Of a stretch of DNA of 64,000 nucleotides, positions 35,212 through 44,000 are shown one piece after another. Origin of the DNA: Alphaproteobacteria bacterium (GTDB taxonomy: Bacteria > Pseudomonadota > Alphaproteobacteria > Micavibrionales > Micavibrionaceae); NCBI GenBank assembly GCA_020442475.1, contig JAGRKA010000001.1:62001-126000 (forward strand). Reading direction: 5' to 3'. The notes beneath the pieces are model-generated. The model was not told where the DNA came from and did no database searches. It saw nothing but the letters and a program-made list of their open reading frames with translations. Position numbers and translations under genes: made by a program. The stretch's first letter is position 1, and every line of letters begins with the position of its first letter.

Positions 35212-36447
35212 ATGAAGAATTTTGAAGGCCTCGGCCTGAATCCTGCGCTTGGAAAATCTCTGGCGCATATGAAGTACACAACACCGACACCCATTCAGGC
35301 GCAGGCTATCCCGCTCGCTCTTGAAGGTCACGACATTATGGGCACGGCTCAGACCGGAACAGGGAAAACAGCAGCCTTTGCCATTCCCCTGATCGAAAAA
35401 CTTTTGAGCAATCCGTGCGGCTCTGCGCTTGTCCTGACGCCCACGCGGGAACTGGGCAAGCAGATCATGGATATCATGCATCAGCTTCTCGGCCCTAAAA
35501 GTACGATCAAGACCGCCTTCATCATCGGCGGGGAACCGATGGGCAAGCAGTTTAACCAGCTCCGCGCCCGCCCGCGCCTGATCGTGGGCACGCCGGGACG
35601 GATCAACGATCATCTGGAGCGCGGCTCTATGATGCTGAATGATACGCATTTCCTCGTACTGGATGAAACTGACCGGATGCTGGATATGGGCTTTTCCGTC
35701 CAGCTTGAAAGAATTTTCAAATATATGCCGGCGCAGCGCCAGACTCTGATGTTCTCAGCCACGTTGCCGCAGAATATCCTGAAACTTTCGGAAAAATACC
35801 TGAACAACCCGAAGCGCGTATCGGTCGGCGAGACGAATGTTGTCGCCAAAAATATCAAGCAGGATGTCATCCGGATCGAGCAGGACAAAAAATATAACGA
35901 GCTGTTATCGCAGCTTCATGAAAGAAGCGGCTCCGTGATTGTCTTTATCAAAACCAAGCACGGGGCCGACCGCATGGCACAGAATTTGCGCCGCGACGGT
36001 TTTACGTCCGAAGCGCTGCACGGGGATCTGCGTCAAAGCAAGCGTGACAGGGTTATGCAGAATTTCCGGAAGCAGAATTTTCGGGTTTTGATCGCAACCG
36101 ACATCGCTGCGCGTGGTCTTGACGTGCCGCATATCGAGCATGTGATCAATTACGATCTGCCGCAGGTTGCCGAAGACTTCATTCACCGGATGGGTCGTAC
36201 GGCGCGGGCGGGTGCAGAAGGCTCCGCTGTCAGCTTCGTATCCAGTCAGGATGGCCGTAAATGGCATGCGATTGAGAGCCTGCTGAACCCGGGTGGGGTT
36301 TCCGGGCGTAAAGATTCCGGGCGCAAGGACAGAGACCGGAAAGGCGAAAATACGGGAAGCGCTAATAAGAAAAGCGGTAAACCGGGTAAGCGCCGCTTTA
36401 GGCAAAAATCGCCGCAAAAAATCACCGCTCAAAAAAGAGCGGCCTAA
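35212..36447 (+). CDS. DEAD-box RNA helicase (RhlE-like) with DETD in motif II
   Basis: ATP-dependent RNA helicase of 411 residues. In order: the Q motif (FEGLGL...YTTPTPIQAQAIP), motif I AQTGTGKT (about 45-52), Ia PTRELGKQ, Ib GTPGRI, motif II LDETDRMLDMG (about 150), motif III SAT, motif IV VIFIKTKHG, V ATDIAARGLD and VI HRMGRTARAG. The C-terminal tail (about 365-411) is lysine/arginine-rich, as in RhlE proteins. The third residue of the DEAD box is Thr instead of Ala. Position directly after cspA suggests a role in unwinding RNA at low temperature. Confidence 0.93.
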   Translation: MKNFEGLGLNPALGKSLAHMKYTTPTPIQAQAIPLALEGHDIMGTAQTGTGKTAAFAIPLIEKLLSNPCGSALVLTPTRELGKQIMDIMHQLLGPKSTIKTAFIIGGEPMGKQFNQLRARPRLIVGTPGRINDHLERGSMMLNDTHFLVLDETDRMLDMGFSVQLERIFKYMPAQRQTLMFSATLPQNILKLSEKYLNNPKRVSVGETNVVAKNIKQDVIRIEQDKKYNELLSQLHERSGSVIVFIKTKHGADRMAQNLRRDGFTSEALHGDLRQSKRDRVMQNFRKQNFRVLIATDIAARGLDVPHIEHVINYDLPQVAEDFIHRMGRTARAGAEGSAVSFVSSQDGRKWHAIESLLNPGGVSGRKDSGRKDRDRKGENTGSANKKSGKPGKRRFRQKSPQKITAQKRAA

Positions 36448-36453
36448 GAACCG

Positions 36454-36502
36454 GCCCTAGAGCATTTTGCCTATATGAAATAAGCAATCACTGCTCTAGG
36501 GC
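36454..36502. terminator. Inverted repeat between convergent genes
   Basis: GCCCTAGAGCA (36454-36464) and TGCTCTAGGGC (36492-36502) form a perfect 11-bp stem around a 27-nt loop. It fills the 57-nt gap between the helicase and yjbH stop codons. There is no T-run, so it may be a bidirectional terminator or a member of a CTAGAGCA-type intergenic palindrome family. Confidence 0.5.
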
Positions 36503-36504
36503 GT

Positions 36505-38637
36505 TTAATCCTGCATCAGGATATCGTCCCAGTAACGGACCATATGGCTGTAGGAGAACGGCTCCGTCAGCTCATAGAGGGAAAGCGGGTTATCGAGTCT
36601 TTGGCCTGAATCACGGCCAAACGGTTCGGCGCGCAGACGAATCTGCGCATTTTCAGGCGCGTATGCATACCCGCCCAGTGGCAAAGTCAACCGCAACCCG
36701 TTCCAGCTTTGGGTCACGCCGCCAAACGGATCGATATCGCTCTTATCCGTGAAGGTTACCAACCCCTCAAGCAGCGCACCGTTCCTGAAGCGTTTCTGAA
36801 GAGCCAGTGAGGCGCCGACATCTTCTGCGAGGTAGCGGCCTACACTGCCTTTCAGCGTTAAATCCACTGAAGGTAAATCATACCATGCATTCACATGCCC
36901 GCTCAGCGCACCCTCTCCTGTAAAGCCCATATTGAGAGGCACGAGCGGATTGCGCTTCAAGGTAATCCAGCTTTCCGCCCCCAGCGCAAAACGTTTGCGG
37001 AATGGCCTGTAGAGCACTTCACCGCCCAGCCCGCCATACATTTCCTCCAGATACCCACCGATCAGGGACATATGCAGCTCCGGCGTAAAGGAATGGGTGA
37101 AGGCACTGTAGAGGTTTTCCACGGCTAGACCCCGCGCTGCGAACAGGTCGATATCGCTGCGTACGGGATGCTCTGCGCGTCCTCGCACAGCGTTGATTCC
37201 TTTCAGATTATGTGCGGCGTTCCAGCGCAGGCCGTACCCCGTATCCAGAAGACCGAACAGCGAGGGACCTTTTGCCTCTGCAAGCAGCGCCGTGCGGGAA
37301 AGGACGCCGTGATCCTCCTCTGACAATGAGATCTGCTGATCGAGCGTCCACTGCGAGTCAAAGATTTCATTCCAGAATTCAAAAAAGCGGTTCTGCTTAT
37401 GGAAGAGTTTGCGGCTGGAGGCGTCAAATTCCGCATTATGCCAGATTTCCTCAGCGCTACCCTGTTTACGGGTCAGCGCCCGTTCGAAATCCCGCCGCAT
37501 GAGCAAGACTGACGGGCCGTACAGCCCCATGAGGGTTGGCGTTATCTTAAGCGATTCTGCAGACGGCCCGGCATGATTGGCCATATGGATAGCAGCGCGC
37601 CCAAGCTGGTACGGTGTAGACAGAACAGGCCTGAGCTTCATAGACGCATGCATATCCAGCCCATCCGTTTGCACATCAGACAGGATAATAAACTCCTTAT
37701 CTGCCGATAGTGCAGCCCGTGAAGGCTGTGCCGTTCCGGTGCGTGCGGGGTTTAATTTGGCCCGTTCAAACCCGTCTCCGTATCCGGCAGCTTTGTCGCG
37801 CCAATGCCCCGCCAACCCTTGCAGGGAGAGGCGCCCCATAATCTTGTCCGTGCCTTGCGCACCAACGCTTATATCCATCCACCGTGCAGGGCTGTAATTC
37901 AGACCCACCGCCCAGGGTGCGGGCACGTTATATGCGAAGGCGGCTTTTTCCGCTTCATAACGGTCTGCCCCGATATCCAGTTTAAAAGACAAGCCTTCAA
38001 AGGGCGTAAAATATTCTACGCCGCCGAACAGGCCGATCTTTTCTCCCGTGAACCACAGGGCCGGGCCGGAAGGGTTCTCACCGTCAAGCGGCCTATCCTG
38101 GCCGAAATGGCTGTGCAGGCTCTTAAGCGGATTGTCCAAATGCGCGGCGCTCCCATAGCGGCCCCAACCGATTCCCCCTGTAAAATCAAAAGCCTTATAA
38201 CGTTTGGAGAGTGCCAGATATTCGCCTGCCATGCGCTTATGCCCCACAGCTGATTGCAAACCTAGCGCGATGGCCGGGCGGGCGCGGCCTTCCTCTATAA
38301 GGCGGAGCTTGAGATCGACACCGGGATAAAGCCGCCGCGCGTTATCGTTAATATCTGAGGTTTCAGCGCTTTGCCGTAAGGCAATATAAAGTGGCGGAGC
38401 AAGCTGAACCCCCAGCGTGGAATGAACGTAAGGATCAAGCGTGGACACACTGGCACGGAGCATCCCGTCTTCATCCATGCGGGCGCTTGGCACGGTATTC
38501 AGTCCAAGCGGACCTGCAATCGAAGGGGAAGCATCAAATGACTGCGCATACACAGGCAAGCGCCCTGCCGTGACAAAAAGCGGCAGGCTTGCAATTCCTA
38601 TGATAACTACCCGCAGCCGAAAGCCAAACATGCGCAT
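36505..38637 (-). CDS. yjbH: YjbH-family outer-membrane beta-barrel protein
   Basis: A 710-residue exported protein with a signal peptide ending near residue 31 (VYAQSFDASPS). The start of the mature protein, GPLGLNTVPSARMDEDGMLRAS, and the segments LKLRLIEEGRARPAIALGLQ and GEYLALSKRYKAFDFTGGIGWGR (written in parts: GEYLALSKRYKAF, GGIGWGR) match the YjbH family (DUF940). It is linked to exopolysaccharide export in enterics and vibrios. The remainder alternates aromatic/hydrophobic strands as in a barrel, to the end at the final DDILMQD. The usual partners yjbE, yjbF and yjbG are not adjacent; the GT4-GT2 fusion 2.5 kb away may make the polymer. Confidence 0.85.
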   Translation of the reverse strand: MRMFGFRLRVVIIGIASLPLFVTAGRLPVYAQSFDASPSIAGPLGLNTVPSARMDEDGMLRASVSTLDPYVHSTLGVQLAPPLYIALRQSAETSDINDNARRLYPGVDLKLRLIEEGRARPAIALGLQSAVGHKRMAGEYLALSKRYKAFDFTGGIGWGRYGSAAHLDNPLKSLHSHFGQDRPLDGENPSGPALWFTGEKIGLFGGVEYFTPFEGLSFKLDIGADRYEAEKAAFAYNVPAPWAVGLNYSPARWMDISVGAQGTDKIMGRLSLQGLAGHWRDKAAGYGDGFERAKLNPARTGTAQPSRAALSADKEFIILSDVQTDGLDMHASMKLRPVLSTPYQLGRAAIHMANHAGPSAESLKITPTLMGLYGPSVLLMRRDFERALTRKQGSAEEIWHNAEFDASSRKLFHKQNRFFEFWNEIFDSQWTLDQQISLSEEDHGVLSRTALLAEAKGPSLFGLLDTGYGLRWNAAHNLKGINAVRGRAEHPVRSDIDLFAARGLAVENLYSAFTHSFTPELHMSLIGGYLEEMYGGLGGEVLYRPFRKRFALGAESWITLKRNPLVPLNMGFTGEGALSGHVNAWYDLPSVDLTLKGSVGRYLAEDVGASLALQKRFRNGALLEGLVTFTDKSDIDPFGGVTQSWNGLRLTLPLGGYAYAPENAQIRLRAEPFGRDSGQRLDNPLSLYELTEPFSYSHMVRYWDDILMQD

Positions 38638-38781
38638 GAAAAATTCAACAACATCCTGAGGAACTGAAAACCAGCTTCTTCAATATACATCCGTATGTCA
38701 AAAATTATGCGAAAAGGCACAGCCATTGCGCTGTGTATAAAAAATAACTTATAGTTGTGTCTTCTTTGGGAGAGCCCTCTC

Positions 38782-40923
38782 TTGTTTTTCGGACTGTTTC
38801 TGATTTGTGGGATTTTAATACTGGGCGCTATCTGTATGGCGCTGTTTGTACTGAGGCTATGGCGAGCCAACACAGTCCTGCGCGAAACGGTTGAGATGCG
38901 GGCACAGATGGCAGATCACGCGGATTGCGGTTTAATTCTGTTTGATGCGCAAGGCGTTTGTCAGGCCGCTAATCGTCAGGCCTGTATTTTTTTACCTTTT
39001 ATGGGAATCTCTTCAAACGATTCAAGTAAAAGTGATACCGGCCGCAAGGGTGGTAACGGCGTAGGCCGCTATGGGTTTAAAGGCACAGCCCCGCTTTTAG
39101 GCGATATTTTGAATTATCTTCACGATCATGCTGTCGAGTGTGATCAAAGCCTGAAAAACACGATAGACCGTTCGTCTGGAAAAACGGATGCCGAGGAAGG
39201 ATTCCGGGAGGTCGTTCGCTGGGGCGATACAGGGCTATGCCTTGTCGAAGCGCGTAAATCGGAGAGCGGCGGAACGGTTTTCCTCCTGAGCGATGTCAGC
39301 GCCGCAAAGCAGCATGAGGACTCTGTTATCCGCCTCCACAAGTTCAACTATGAGCTGATACAGGCGGTTGAGGCTGCGACAAGCGGGATCATGGTGACAA
39401 ACCCCAAGGCTCCGGGGCATCTGGTTGTCTTTGTTAACAAGACGTTCTGTGACCTTGTCGGGGTTGAGAAAGAGGGAATTACAGGGCGTGGAATAGAAAT
39501 ACTATACCGTAAGCTTGGTAAAACTGAATACAGGCACAAGATAGAGGCTGCTTTCACGCAGGCCCGCTCAGAGGAGCTGGAGGTCAGGTTTGATGAAACG
39601 GGTCAAAAACGCTGGTTCGATCTGAAACTGTCACCTGTTTTTGACAGCCGGGGGCGGCTGGATCTGTTTATCGGTATTTTTACCGAAACGACGGCTCTAA
39701 AACTCCGAGAGGCTGAATTCTCGAAAGCCCAGAAACTGGAGGCGCTCGGCCAGATTGCAGGCGGCGTTGCCCATGATTTTAACAATGTTTTGTCGATCAT
39801 CATGGGCTATGCGCAGATGGCCCGCAATCACCTGAACGAACCGGAGACGCTGGAATCCTATCTGGAAAAGATTCTGACCGCTTCAAAAAGAGGGGCAGGT
39901 CTGACGAAAAAGATGCTGACATTCAGCCGCCATAAAATGGTCGAGGATACTGTGATCGATCTGGCTGAAACCGTTCGGCAGCAGGAGGTGCTCTTAAACC
40001 CGTTATTGGATGCGTCCATTGATTTCTCTATTACAACGGAAGGGGATGCTTTGTTCGTCGAGGGCACCGAAGATAATATGGCGCAGATTCTTATGAATTT
40101 ATGTATGAATGCGCGCGATGCTATGAAAGAAGGCGGCACGCTCCGAGTGGATATTCGGAAAGCGGATTTTGCAGAAGCCGGAGAAAATATTCATGAAAAT
40201 CTGGGAGACGCCGGACCCCATGTGTGCCTGTCCGTTTCGGATACGGGAAGCGGGATGGACAAAATGACGCGTGACAAAATCTTTGACCCGTTTTTCAGCA
40301 CAAAGGAGCAAGGCAAAGGGACCGGGCTGGGCATGTCTGTCGTATACGGGTTGGTCCGTCAAATGAAAGGAAGCATAGACGTACGCTCTGCCGCTGGCCA
40401 AGGAACGACAGTGTTTATTTATCTGCCTCTTAGCGATAAGCCGCCAAGCAAGCTGCTTGCAGGTGATCCATCAGACGCCAAGAGTATCTCGTTAAAAGGG
40501 TATACGGCGCTGGTCGCCGAGGATGAACCGGATCTGCTCTTGCTTGTCGCAACCTTTCTTGAGAATCTGGGTATGAGCGTTATCCGCGCGGCGGACGGGG
40601 ATCAGGCGCTGGTCGAGCAGGACAATTTCACGGATGAAATCGATCTGTTGCTGACAGATGTCGTTATGCCGGGGCTGAACGGTGTAAGACTGGCTGAACT
40701 GGTGGAATCGCTGCGACCCGGTATCCGGACGATCTTTATGAGCGGCTATCCCGCCCACGGTGATATGGCGCGGGTCGAACTGCCGAAAGATGCGAGATTT
40801 ATTGCCAAACCGGTTCAGTATGAGGCGCTTGCGCCTTTGATCTACGCGGCATTGAAAGAAGGGAAAACGCATGATTCTGGGCAGGACTCAGATTTGGCGC
40901 TCCCCCATTGGAAAACAGGGTAG
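38782..40923 (+). CDS. Hybrid sensor histidine kinase, CckA-like
   Basis: A 713-residue membrane kinase. One N-terminal membrane helix (FFGLFLICGILILGAICMAL) is followed by two PAS-like regions (about 45-160 and 190-305). The HisKA domain has EALGQIAGGVAHDFNNVLSI with the phospho-His near 330. The HATPase has N box LMNLCMNARDAM, G1 DTGSGMD and G2 GTGLGMSVVYGL. A C-terminal receiver (about 575-705) has its Asp in LLLTDVVMPGLNG. The kinase core is CckA-like, but CckA proper has two membrane helices. TTG 38782 was chosen because GGGAGAG lies seven nt before it; an in-frame TTG at 38755 has no such site. A CheY-like gene follows after 26 nt. Confidence 0.85.
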   Translation: MFFGLFLICGILILGAICMALFVLRLWRANTVLRETVEMRAQMADHADCGLILFDAQGVCQAANRQACIFLPFMGISSNDSSKSDTGRKGGNGVGRYGFKGTAPLLGDILNYLHDHAVECDQSLKNTIDRSSGKTDAEEGFREVVRWGDTGLCLVEARKSESGGTVFLLSDVSAAKQHEDSVIRLHKFNYELIQAVEAATSGIMVTNPKAPGHLVVFVNKTFCDLVGVEKEGITGRGIEILYRKLGKTEYRHKIEAAFTQARSEELEVRFDETGQKRWFDLKLSPVFDSRGRLDLFIGIFTETTALKLREAEFSKAQKLEALGQIAGGVAHDFNNVLSIIMGYAQMARNHLNEPETLESYLEKILTASKRGAGLTKKMLTFSRHKMVEDTVIDLAETVRQQEVLLNPLLDASIDFSITTEGDALFVEGTEDNMAQILMNLCMNARDAMKEGGTLRVDIRKADFAEAGENIHENLGDAGPHVCLSVSDTGSGMDKMTRDKIFDPFFSTKEQGKGTGLGMSVVYGLVRQMKGSIDVRSAAGQGTTVFIYLPLSDKPPSKLLAGDPSDAKSISLKGYTALVAEDEPDLLLLVATFLENLGMSVIRAADGDQALVEQDNFTDEIDLLLTDVVMPGLNGVRLAELVESLRPGIRTIFMSGYPAHGDMARVELPKDARFIAKPVQYEALAPLIYAALKEGKTHDSGQDSDLALPHWKTG

Positions 40924-40949
40924 AATATTGAATTGTAAGGAGAAAGCGT

Positions 40950-41357
40950 ATGGGTACGACAAAAAAGGTCCGTTTTGATGAGCTGAAAATTCTGATCGTA
41001 GAAGACCAGCCTGAAGCGCGGGCAATGCTACGTAACATGCTGGGAGAACTGGGCATTACACAGATTTTTGAATCGCCAAACGGACGGGAGGCACTTGGCT
41101 TCCTTGATTCTGCCTTCGATTTCGTCAATTTGATTATCTGCGACTGGAATATGCCAGCGATGAGCGGCGTGGAGCTTCTCCGCCAGCTTCGGACCGTCGA
41201 TCCGGAGATACCGTTCCTGATGGTTACGGGCCGCAGTGACCTTGAATCCGTAGTTGAGGCTAAGTCTTCAGGGGTTACGGCCTATATATGCAAACCGTTT
41301 TCTCCTGCGCAACTTGAAGCCAAACTTCGGATTATTACGCAACGTATGGCGGCCTAA
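40950..41357 (+). CDS. Single-domain response regulator (CheY-like)
   Basis: A 135-residue stand-alone receiver. LKILIVEDQPEARAMLRNML begins the domain, with the acidic pair at residues 18-19. The phospho-Asp lies in LIICDWNMPAMSGVELL (about residue 65), the Thr in FLMVTGRSD and the Lys in YICKPFSPAQL. A short basic N-terminal lead (MGTTKKVRFDE) precedes it. AAGGAG is placed eight nt before the ATG. It lies 26 nt after the hybrid kinase, so it is probably in the same transcript and a phosphorylation partner. Its output is unknown because there is no effector domain. Confidence 0.88.
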   Translation: MGTTKKVRFDELKILIVEDQPEARAMLRNMLGELGITQIFESPNGREALGFLDSAFDFVNLIICDWNMPAMSGVELLRQLRTVDPEIPFLMVTGRSDLESVVEAKSSGVTAYICKPFSPAQLEAKLRIITQRMAA

Positions 41358-41365
41358 CGCCTTGC

Positions 41366-41376
41366 GGGGGGGGGGG
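41366..41376. repeat. Homopolymeric tract of 11 G
   Basis: Eleven G in a row, 10 nt after the receiver gene's stop codon and about 65 nt before the ilv leader. Such tracts are prone to slip in replication and in sequencing. It is not inside a reading frame. Confidence 0.85.
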
Positions 41377-41406
41377 TGATTTACACGCTTTTCACTCTGA
41401 AAAAGA

Positions 41407-41435
41407 TTGCAATTCACGCTACGCTGTTTTAAAAA
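41407..41435 (+). promoter_or_regulatory. Possible promoter of the ilv leader transcript
   Basis: TTGCAA (41407-41412) and TAAAAA (41430-41435) are 17 nt apart. The start point would fall at about 41442, the first base of the leader-peptide ATG, so the leader would be translated from a leaderless message. Known alphaproteobacterial attenuators such as trpL of Sinorhizobium behave so. The -10 match is weak. Confidence 0.35.
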
Positions 41436-41441
41436 AGACCC

Positions 41442-41516
41442 ATGGGATACGGTTTAGACATCGACAATATGGGGCTTGTGCTCGTGGTGCTTGAAAGGGA
41501 GGCGCTGCGCGGCTAA
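41442..41516 (+). CDS. ilvL: ilv operon leader peptide
   Basis: A 24-codon open frame (ATG 41442, TAA 41514) whose residues 12-17 are Leu-Val-Leu-Val-Val-Leu (codons 41475-41492); Leu5 and Ile7 add further branched-chain codons. It stands 108 nt before ilvB and just before two competing RNA stems. Stalling of the ribosome at these codons when charged tRNA-Leu or tRNA-Val is scarce would leave 41501-41508 free. The peptide itself needs no function. It was found by reading the sequence; it is too short for usual gene callers. Confidence 0.82.
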   Translation: MGYGLDIDNMGLVLVVLEREALRG

Positions 41517-41568
41517 GTTCGCATGTCATAAAGACCGCAGCGCCCCGGACAAACATCCGGGGTTTTTT
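41501..41568 (+). terminator. ilv transcription attenuator (antiterminator plus terminator)
   Basis: Terminator: CCCCGGA (41543-41549), loop CAAACA, TCCGGGG (41556-41562), then six T. Antiterminator: GGCGCTGC (41501-41508), inside the last codons of the leader peptide, pairs perfectly with GCAGCGCC (41537-41544), which overlaps the left arm of the terminator by two bases. The two stems compete. A ribosome that reaches the leader stop codon at 41514 covers the first strand and lets the terminator form; a ribosome stalled on the Leu/Val codons does not. Confidence 0.85.
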
Positions 41569-41624
41569 ATGCGGTAAAACATCGTTATAGATCGTTATGG
41601 ACGACCAAGAAGGGATATAAACGG

Positions 41625-43418
41625 ATGAGCACGACAGACGCTAAACGCGATGCAAGCAAGGCCGAACCGGCGGCGGCAGAGAAAATGACCGGTGCGGACA
41701 TGGTCATACAGGCGCTCGTCGATCAGGGTGTGGAGGTCATTTTTGGTTATCCGGGCGGCGCCGTTTTGCCGATTTACGACGCGATCTATAAGCAGGATAA
41801 AGTCCGCCATGTGCTTTGTCGCCACGAACAGGGCGCAGCGCATGCGGCAGAAGGCTATGCCCGTTCAACTGGAAAAGTCGGGTGCGTCCTTGTGACCTCC
41901 GGGCCCGGTGCGACAAACGCGGTTACAGGATTGACGGACGCTTTGCTCGATTCCATTCCGATCGTGTGCCTGACCGGGCAGGTCCCGACTTTCCTGATCG
42001 GCACGGACGCCTTTCAGGAGGCCGATACAACCGGGATTACGCGCCCTTGTACGAAGCATAATTATCTGGTGAAAAGTGCCACATCCCTCCCCGGCATCAT
42101 TCACGAGGCGTTTCATGTCGCGCGTTCGGGCCGTCCGGGACCTGTCGTGATCGACATTCCCAAGGATATCCAATTCGCTACCGGTGTTTACGAGCCGCCG
42201 AAAAAACCGTCGGTGCAGGCCTATCAGCCGAAGACAAAACCTGATATGGCGGCAATCGAAGAAGCCGTCGAGATGATGGCTGCGGCCAAAAAACCAGTCT
42301 TTTACACGGGGGGCGGCGTAATCAATGCCGGACCGCAAGCCAGTAAATTGCTGCATGAATTTGTGCAGGAAACGGGCTTTCCGATTACATCGACTCTGAT
42401 GGGGCTGGGTGCTTATCCTGCGCGCGACCCGAAATGGCTTGGCATGCTGGGGATGCACGGTACATACGAAGCCAACTGGGCCATGCATGATTGCGACGTG
42501 ATGATCTGTGTCGGTGCGCGCTTTGACGACCGGGTAACAGGCCGCACAGACGCATTCTCACCGGATTCGAAAAAGATCCATATCGATATCGACCCCAGTT
42601 CAATCAACAAGAATATTCATGTTGATCTGCCGATTGTCGCAGATGCGGGCGAGGCCATGAAGGCGATGCTTGATTTGTGGAAAGCCCGCAAATACAAAGC
42701 CGATGCTGCAGCGCTTAAAAGCTGGTGGGCACAGATTGAAGAATGGCGCAGCAAAAACTGCCTCGCCTATAAAAATTCCGACAAGATCATCAAGCCGCAA
42801 TACGCGCTGGAGCGGCTGCGGGCGCATCTGGAGAAGGATAAGCGCAAACAGTTCATCTCTACAGAGGTCGGCCAGCACCAGATGTGGGCTGCACAGTTCC
42901 TGCCCTTCGACAAGCCGAACCGCTGGATGACTTCGGGCGGGCTGGGGACGATGGGCTACGGCTTGCCTGCAGCGATCGGTGCGCAGATGGCGCATCCGGA
43001 CGGGCTGGTCATCGATGTGGCGGGCGAGGCCTCTATCCTGATGAATATTCAGGAAATGAGTACAGCCGTGCAATATCGCCTGCCGGTCAAGATTTTCATC
43101 CTGAACAATCAATGGATGGGCATGGTTCGCCAGTGGCAGGAATTGCTGCACGGCAAACGCTATTCGAACAGCTATACCGAGAGCCTGCCGGACTTTGTAA
43201 AACTCGCCGAAGCCTATGGCGGAATCGGTCTGCGGGCTGAAACGCCGGACGAGCTGGATGGCGTGATCGCGGAGATGATGAAAACCGATAAGGTGACGAT
43301 CGTCGATGTCCGCGTCGATCAAAAGGAAAACTGCTTCCCCATGATCCCCTCGGGCAAGGGTCATAACGAAATGATCCTCTCGCCGGATGCGGAAAAATTT
43401 GATAAGAAGCTGGTATAG
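41625..43418 (+). CDS. ilvB: Acetolactate synthase large (catalytic) subunit
   Basis: ThDP-dependent enzyme that makes 2-acetolactate or 2-aceto-2-hydroxybutyrate, the first common step of valine, leucine and isoleucine synthesis. The 597 residues show FGYPGGAVLPIYDA, the ThDP-activating Glu in CRHEQGAAHAAEGYAR, TSGPGATNAVTGLTDA, QVPTFLIGTDAFQEAD and the FAD/ThDP segments GLGTMGYGLPAAIGAQ and VAGEASILMNIQE...LNNQWMG. The Mg-ligand Asp of the classic GDG motif reads Glu (GEAS), which I remember from other alphaproteobacteria. It is regulated by the attenuator just upstream. ilvH follows after 11 nt. Confidence 0.96.
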   Translation: MSTTDAKRDASKAEPAAAEKMTGADMVIQALVDQGVEVIFGYPGGAVLPIYDAIYKQDKVRHVLCRHEQGAAHAAEGYARSTGKVGCVLVTSGPGATNAVTGLTDALLDSIPIVCLTGQVPTFLIGTDAFQEADTTGITRPCTKHNYLVKSATSLPGIIHEAFHVARSGRPGPVVIDIPKDIQFATGVYEPPKKPSVQAYQPKTKPDMAAIEEAVEMMAAAKKPVFYTGGGVINAGPQASKLLHEFVQETGFPITSTLMGLGAYPARDPKWLGMLGMHGTYEANWAMHDCDVMICVGARFDDRVTGRTDAFSPDSKKIHIDIDPSSINKNIHVDLPIVADAGEAMKAMLDLWKARKYKADAAALKSWWAQIEEWRSKNCLAYKNSDKIIKPQYALERLRAHLEKDKRKQFISTEVGQHQMWAAQFLPFDKPNRWMTSGGLGTMGYGLPAAIGAQMAHPDGLVIDVAGEASILMNIQEMSTAVQYRLPVKIFILNNQWMGMVRQWQELLHGKRYSNSYTESLPDFVKLAEAYGGIGLRAETPDELDGVIAEMMKTDKVTIVDVRVDQKENCFPMIPSGKGHNEMILSPDAEKFDKKLV

Positions 43419-43429
43419 GAGATTTTACG

Positions 43430-43996
43430 ATGGTTCAGGTTGGACGAAAAAAGCGCAGCAAATCCGTTTACGCTCCCAATCCGTTGCAGGAGGAAGAGGA
43501 AACCCATACGCTGGCGATCCTTGTTAGTAACGAGCCCGGCGTTCTGGCACGGGTGATCGGGCTGTTTTCCGGACGCGGCTATAATATCGAGAGCCTGACG
43601 GTCGCGGAAACAAACCACGTCGAACGTCTCTCCCGTATCACGATCGTTTGTTCCGGTACGCCGATGGTCATCGAACAAATCAAAGCGCAGCTTGGCCGCC
43701 TTGTCCCTGTGCGCACCGTGCGCGACCTCACGGTCGAGGGCGAGCATGTCGAGCGGGAGCTGGCATTGATCAAGGTTTCCGGTGCCGGGGAAAAACGGAT
43801 CGAGGCGCTGCGCATCGCCGATATTTTCCGCGCCCGCGTTGTGGATTCGACGCTCGAATCCTTCATTTTTGAAATTACAGGCACGGCGGAAAAAATCGAC
43901 GCCTTTATGGATCTGATGCGCCCCCTCGGCCTCGTCGATGTGAGCCGCACCGGCGTCGCAGCCATTTCCCGCGGGATCGAGGCGATCGGAAAATAG
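43430..43996 (+). CDS. ilvH: Acetolactate synthase small (regulatory) subunit
   Basis: Regulatory subunit that activates the catalytic subunit and gives valine feedback inhibition. At 188 residues it has an N-terminal ACT domain (THTLAILVSNEPGVLARVIG, FSGRGYNIESLTVAE, residues about 24-65) and the C-terminal small-subunit domain (VERELALIKVSG...FRARVVDSTLESFIFEITG, MDLMRPLGLVDVSRTGVAAI). The extra ~20 residues before the ACT domain (VGRKKRSKSVYAPNPLQEEE) are seen in some alphaproteobacterial forms. GGAG lies nine nt before the ATG. ilvC does not follow in the window. Confidence 0.95.
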   Translation: MVQVGRKKRSKSVYAPNPLQEEEETHTLAILVSNEPGVLARVIGLFSGRGYNIESLTVAETNHVERLSRITIVCSGTPMVIEQIKAQLGRLVPVRTVRDLTVEGEHVERELALIKVSGAGEKRIEALRIADIFRARVVDSTLESFIFEITGTAEKIDAFMDLMRPLGLVDVSRTGVAAISRGIEAIGK

Positions 43997-44000
43997 ACGT

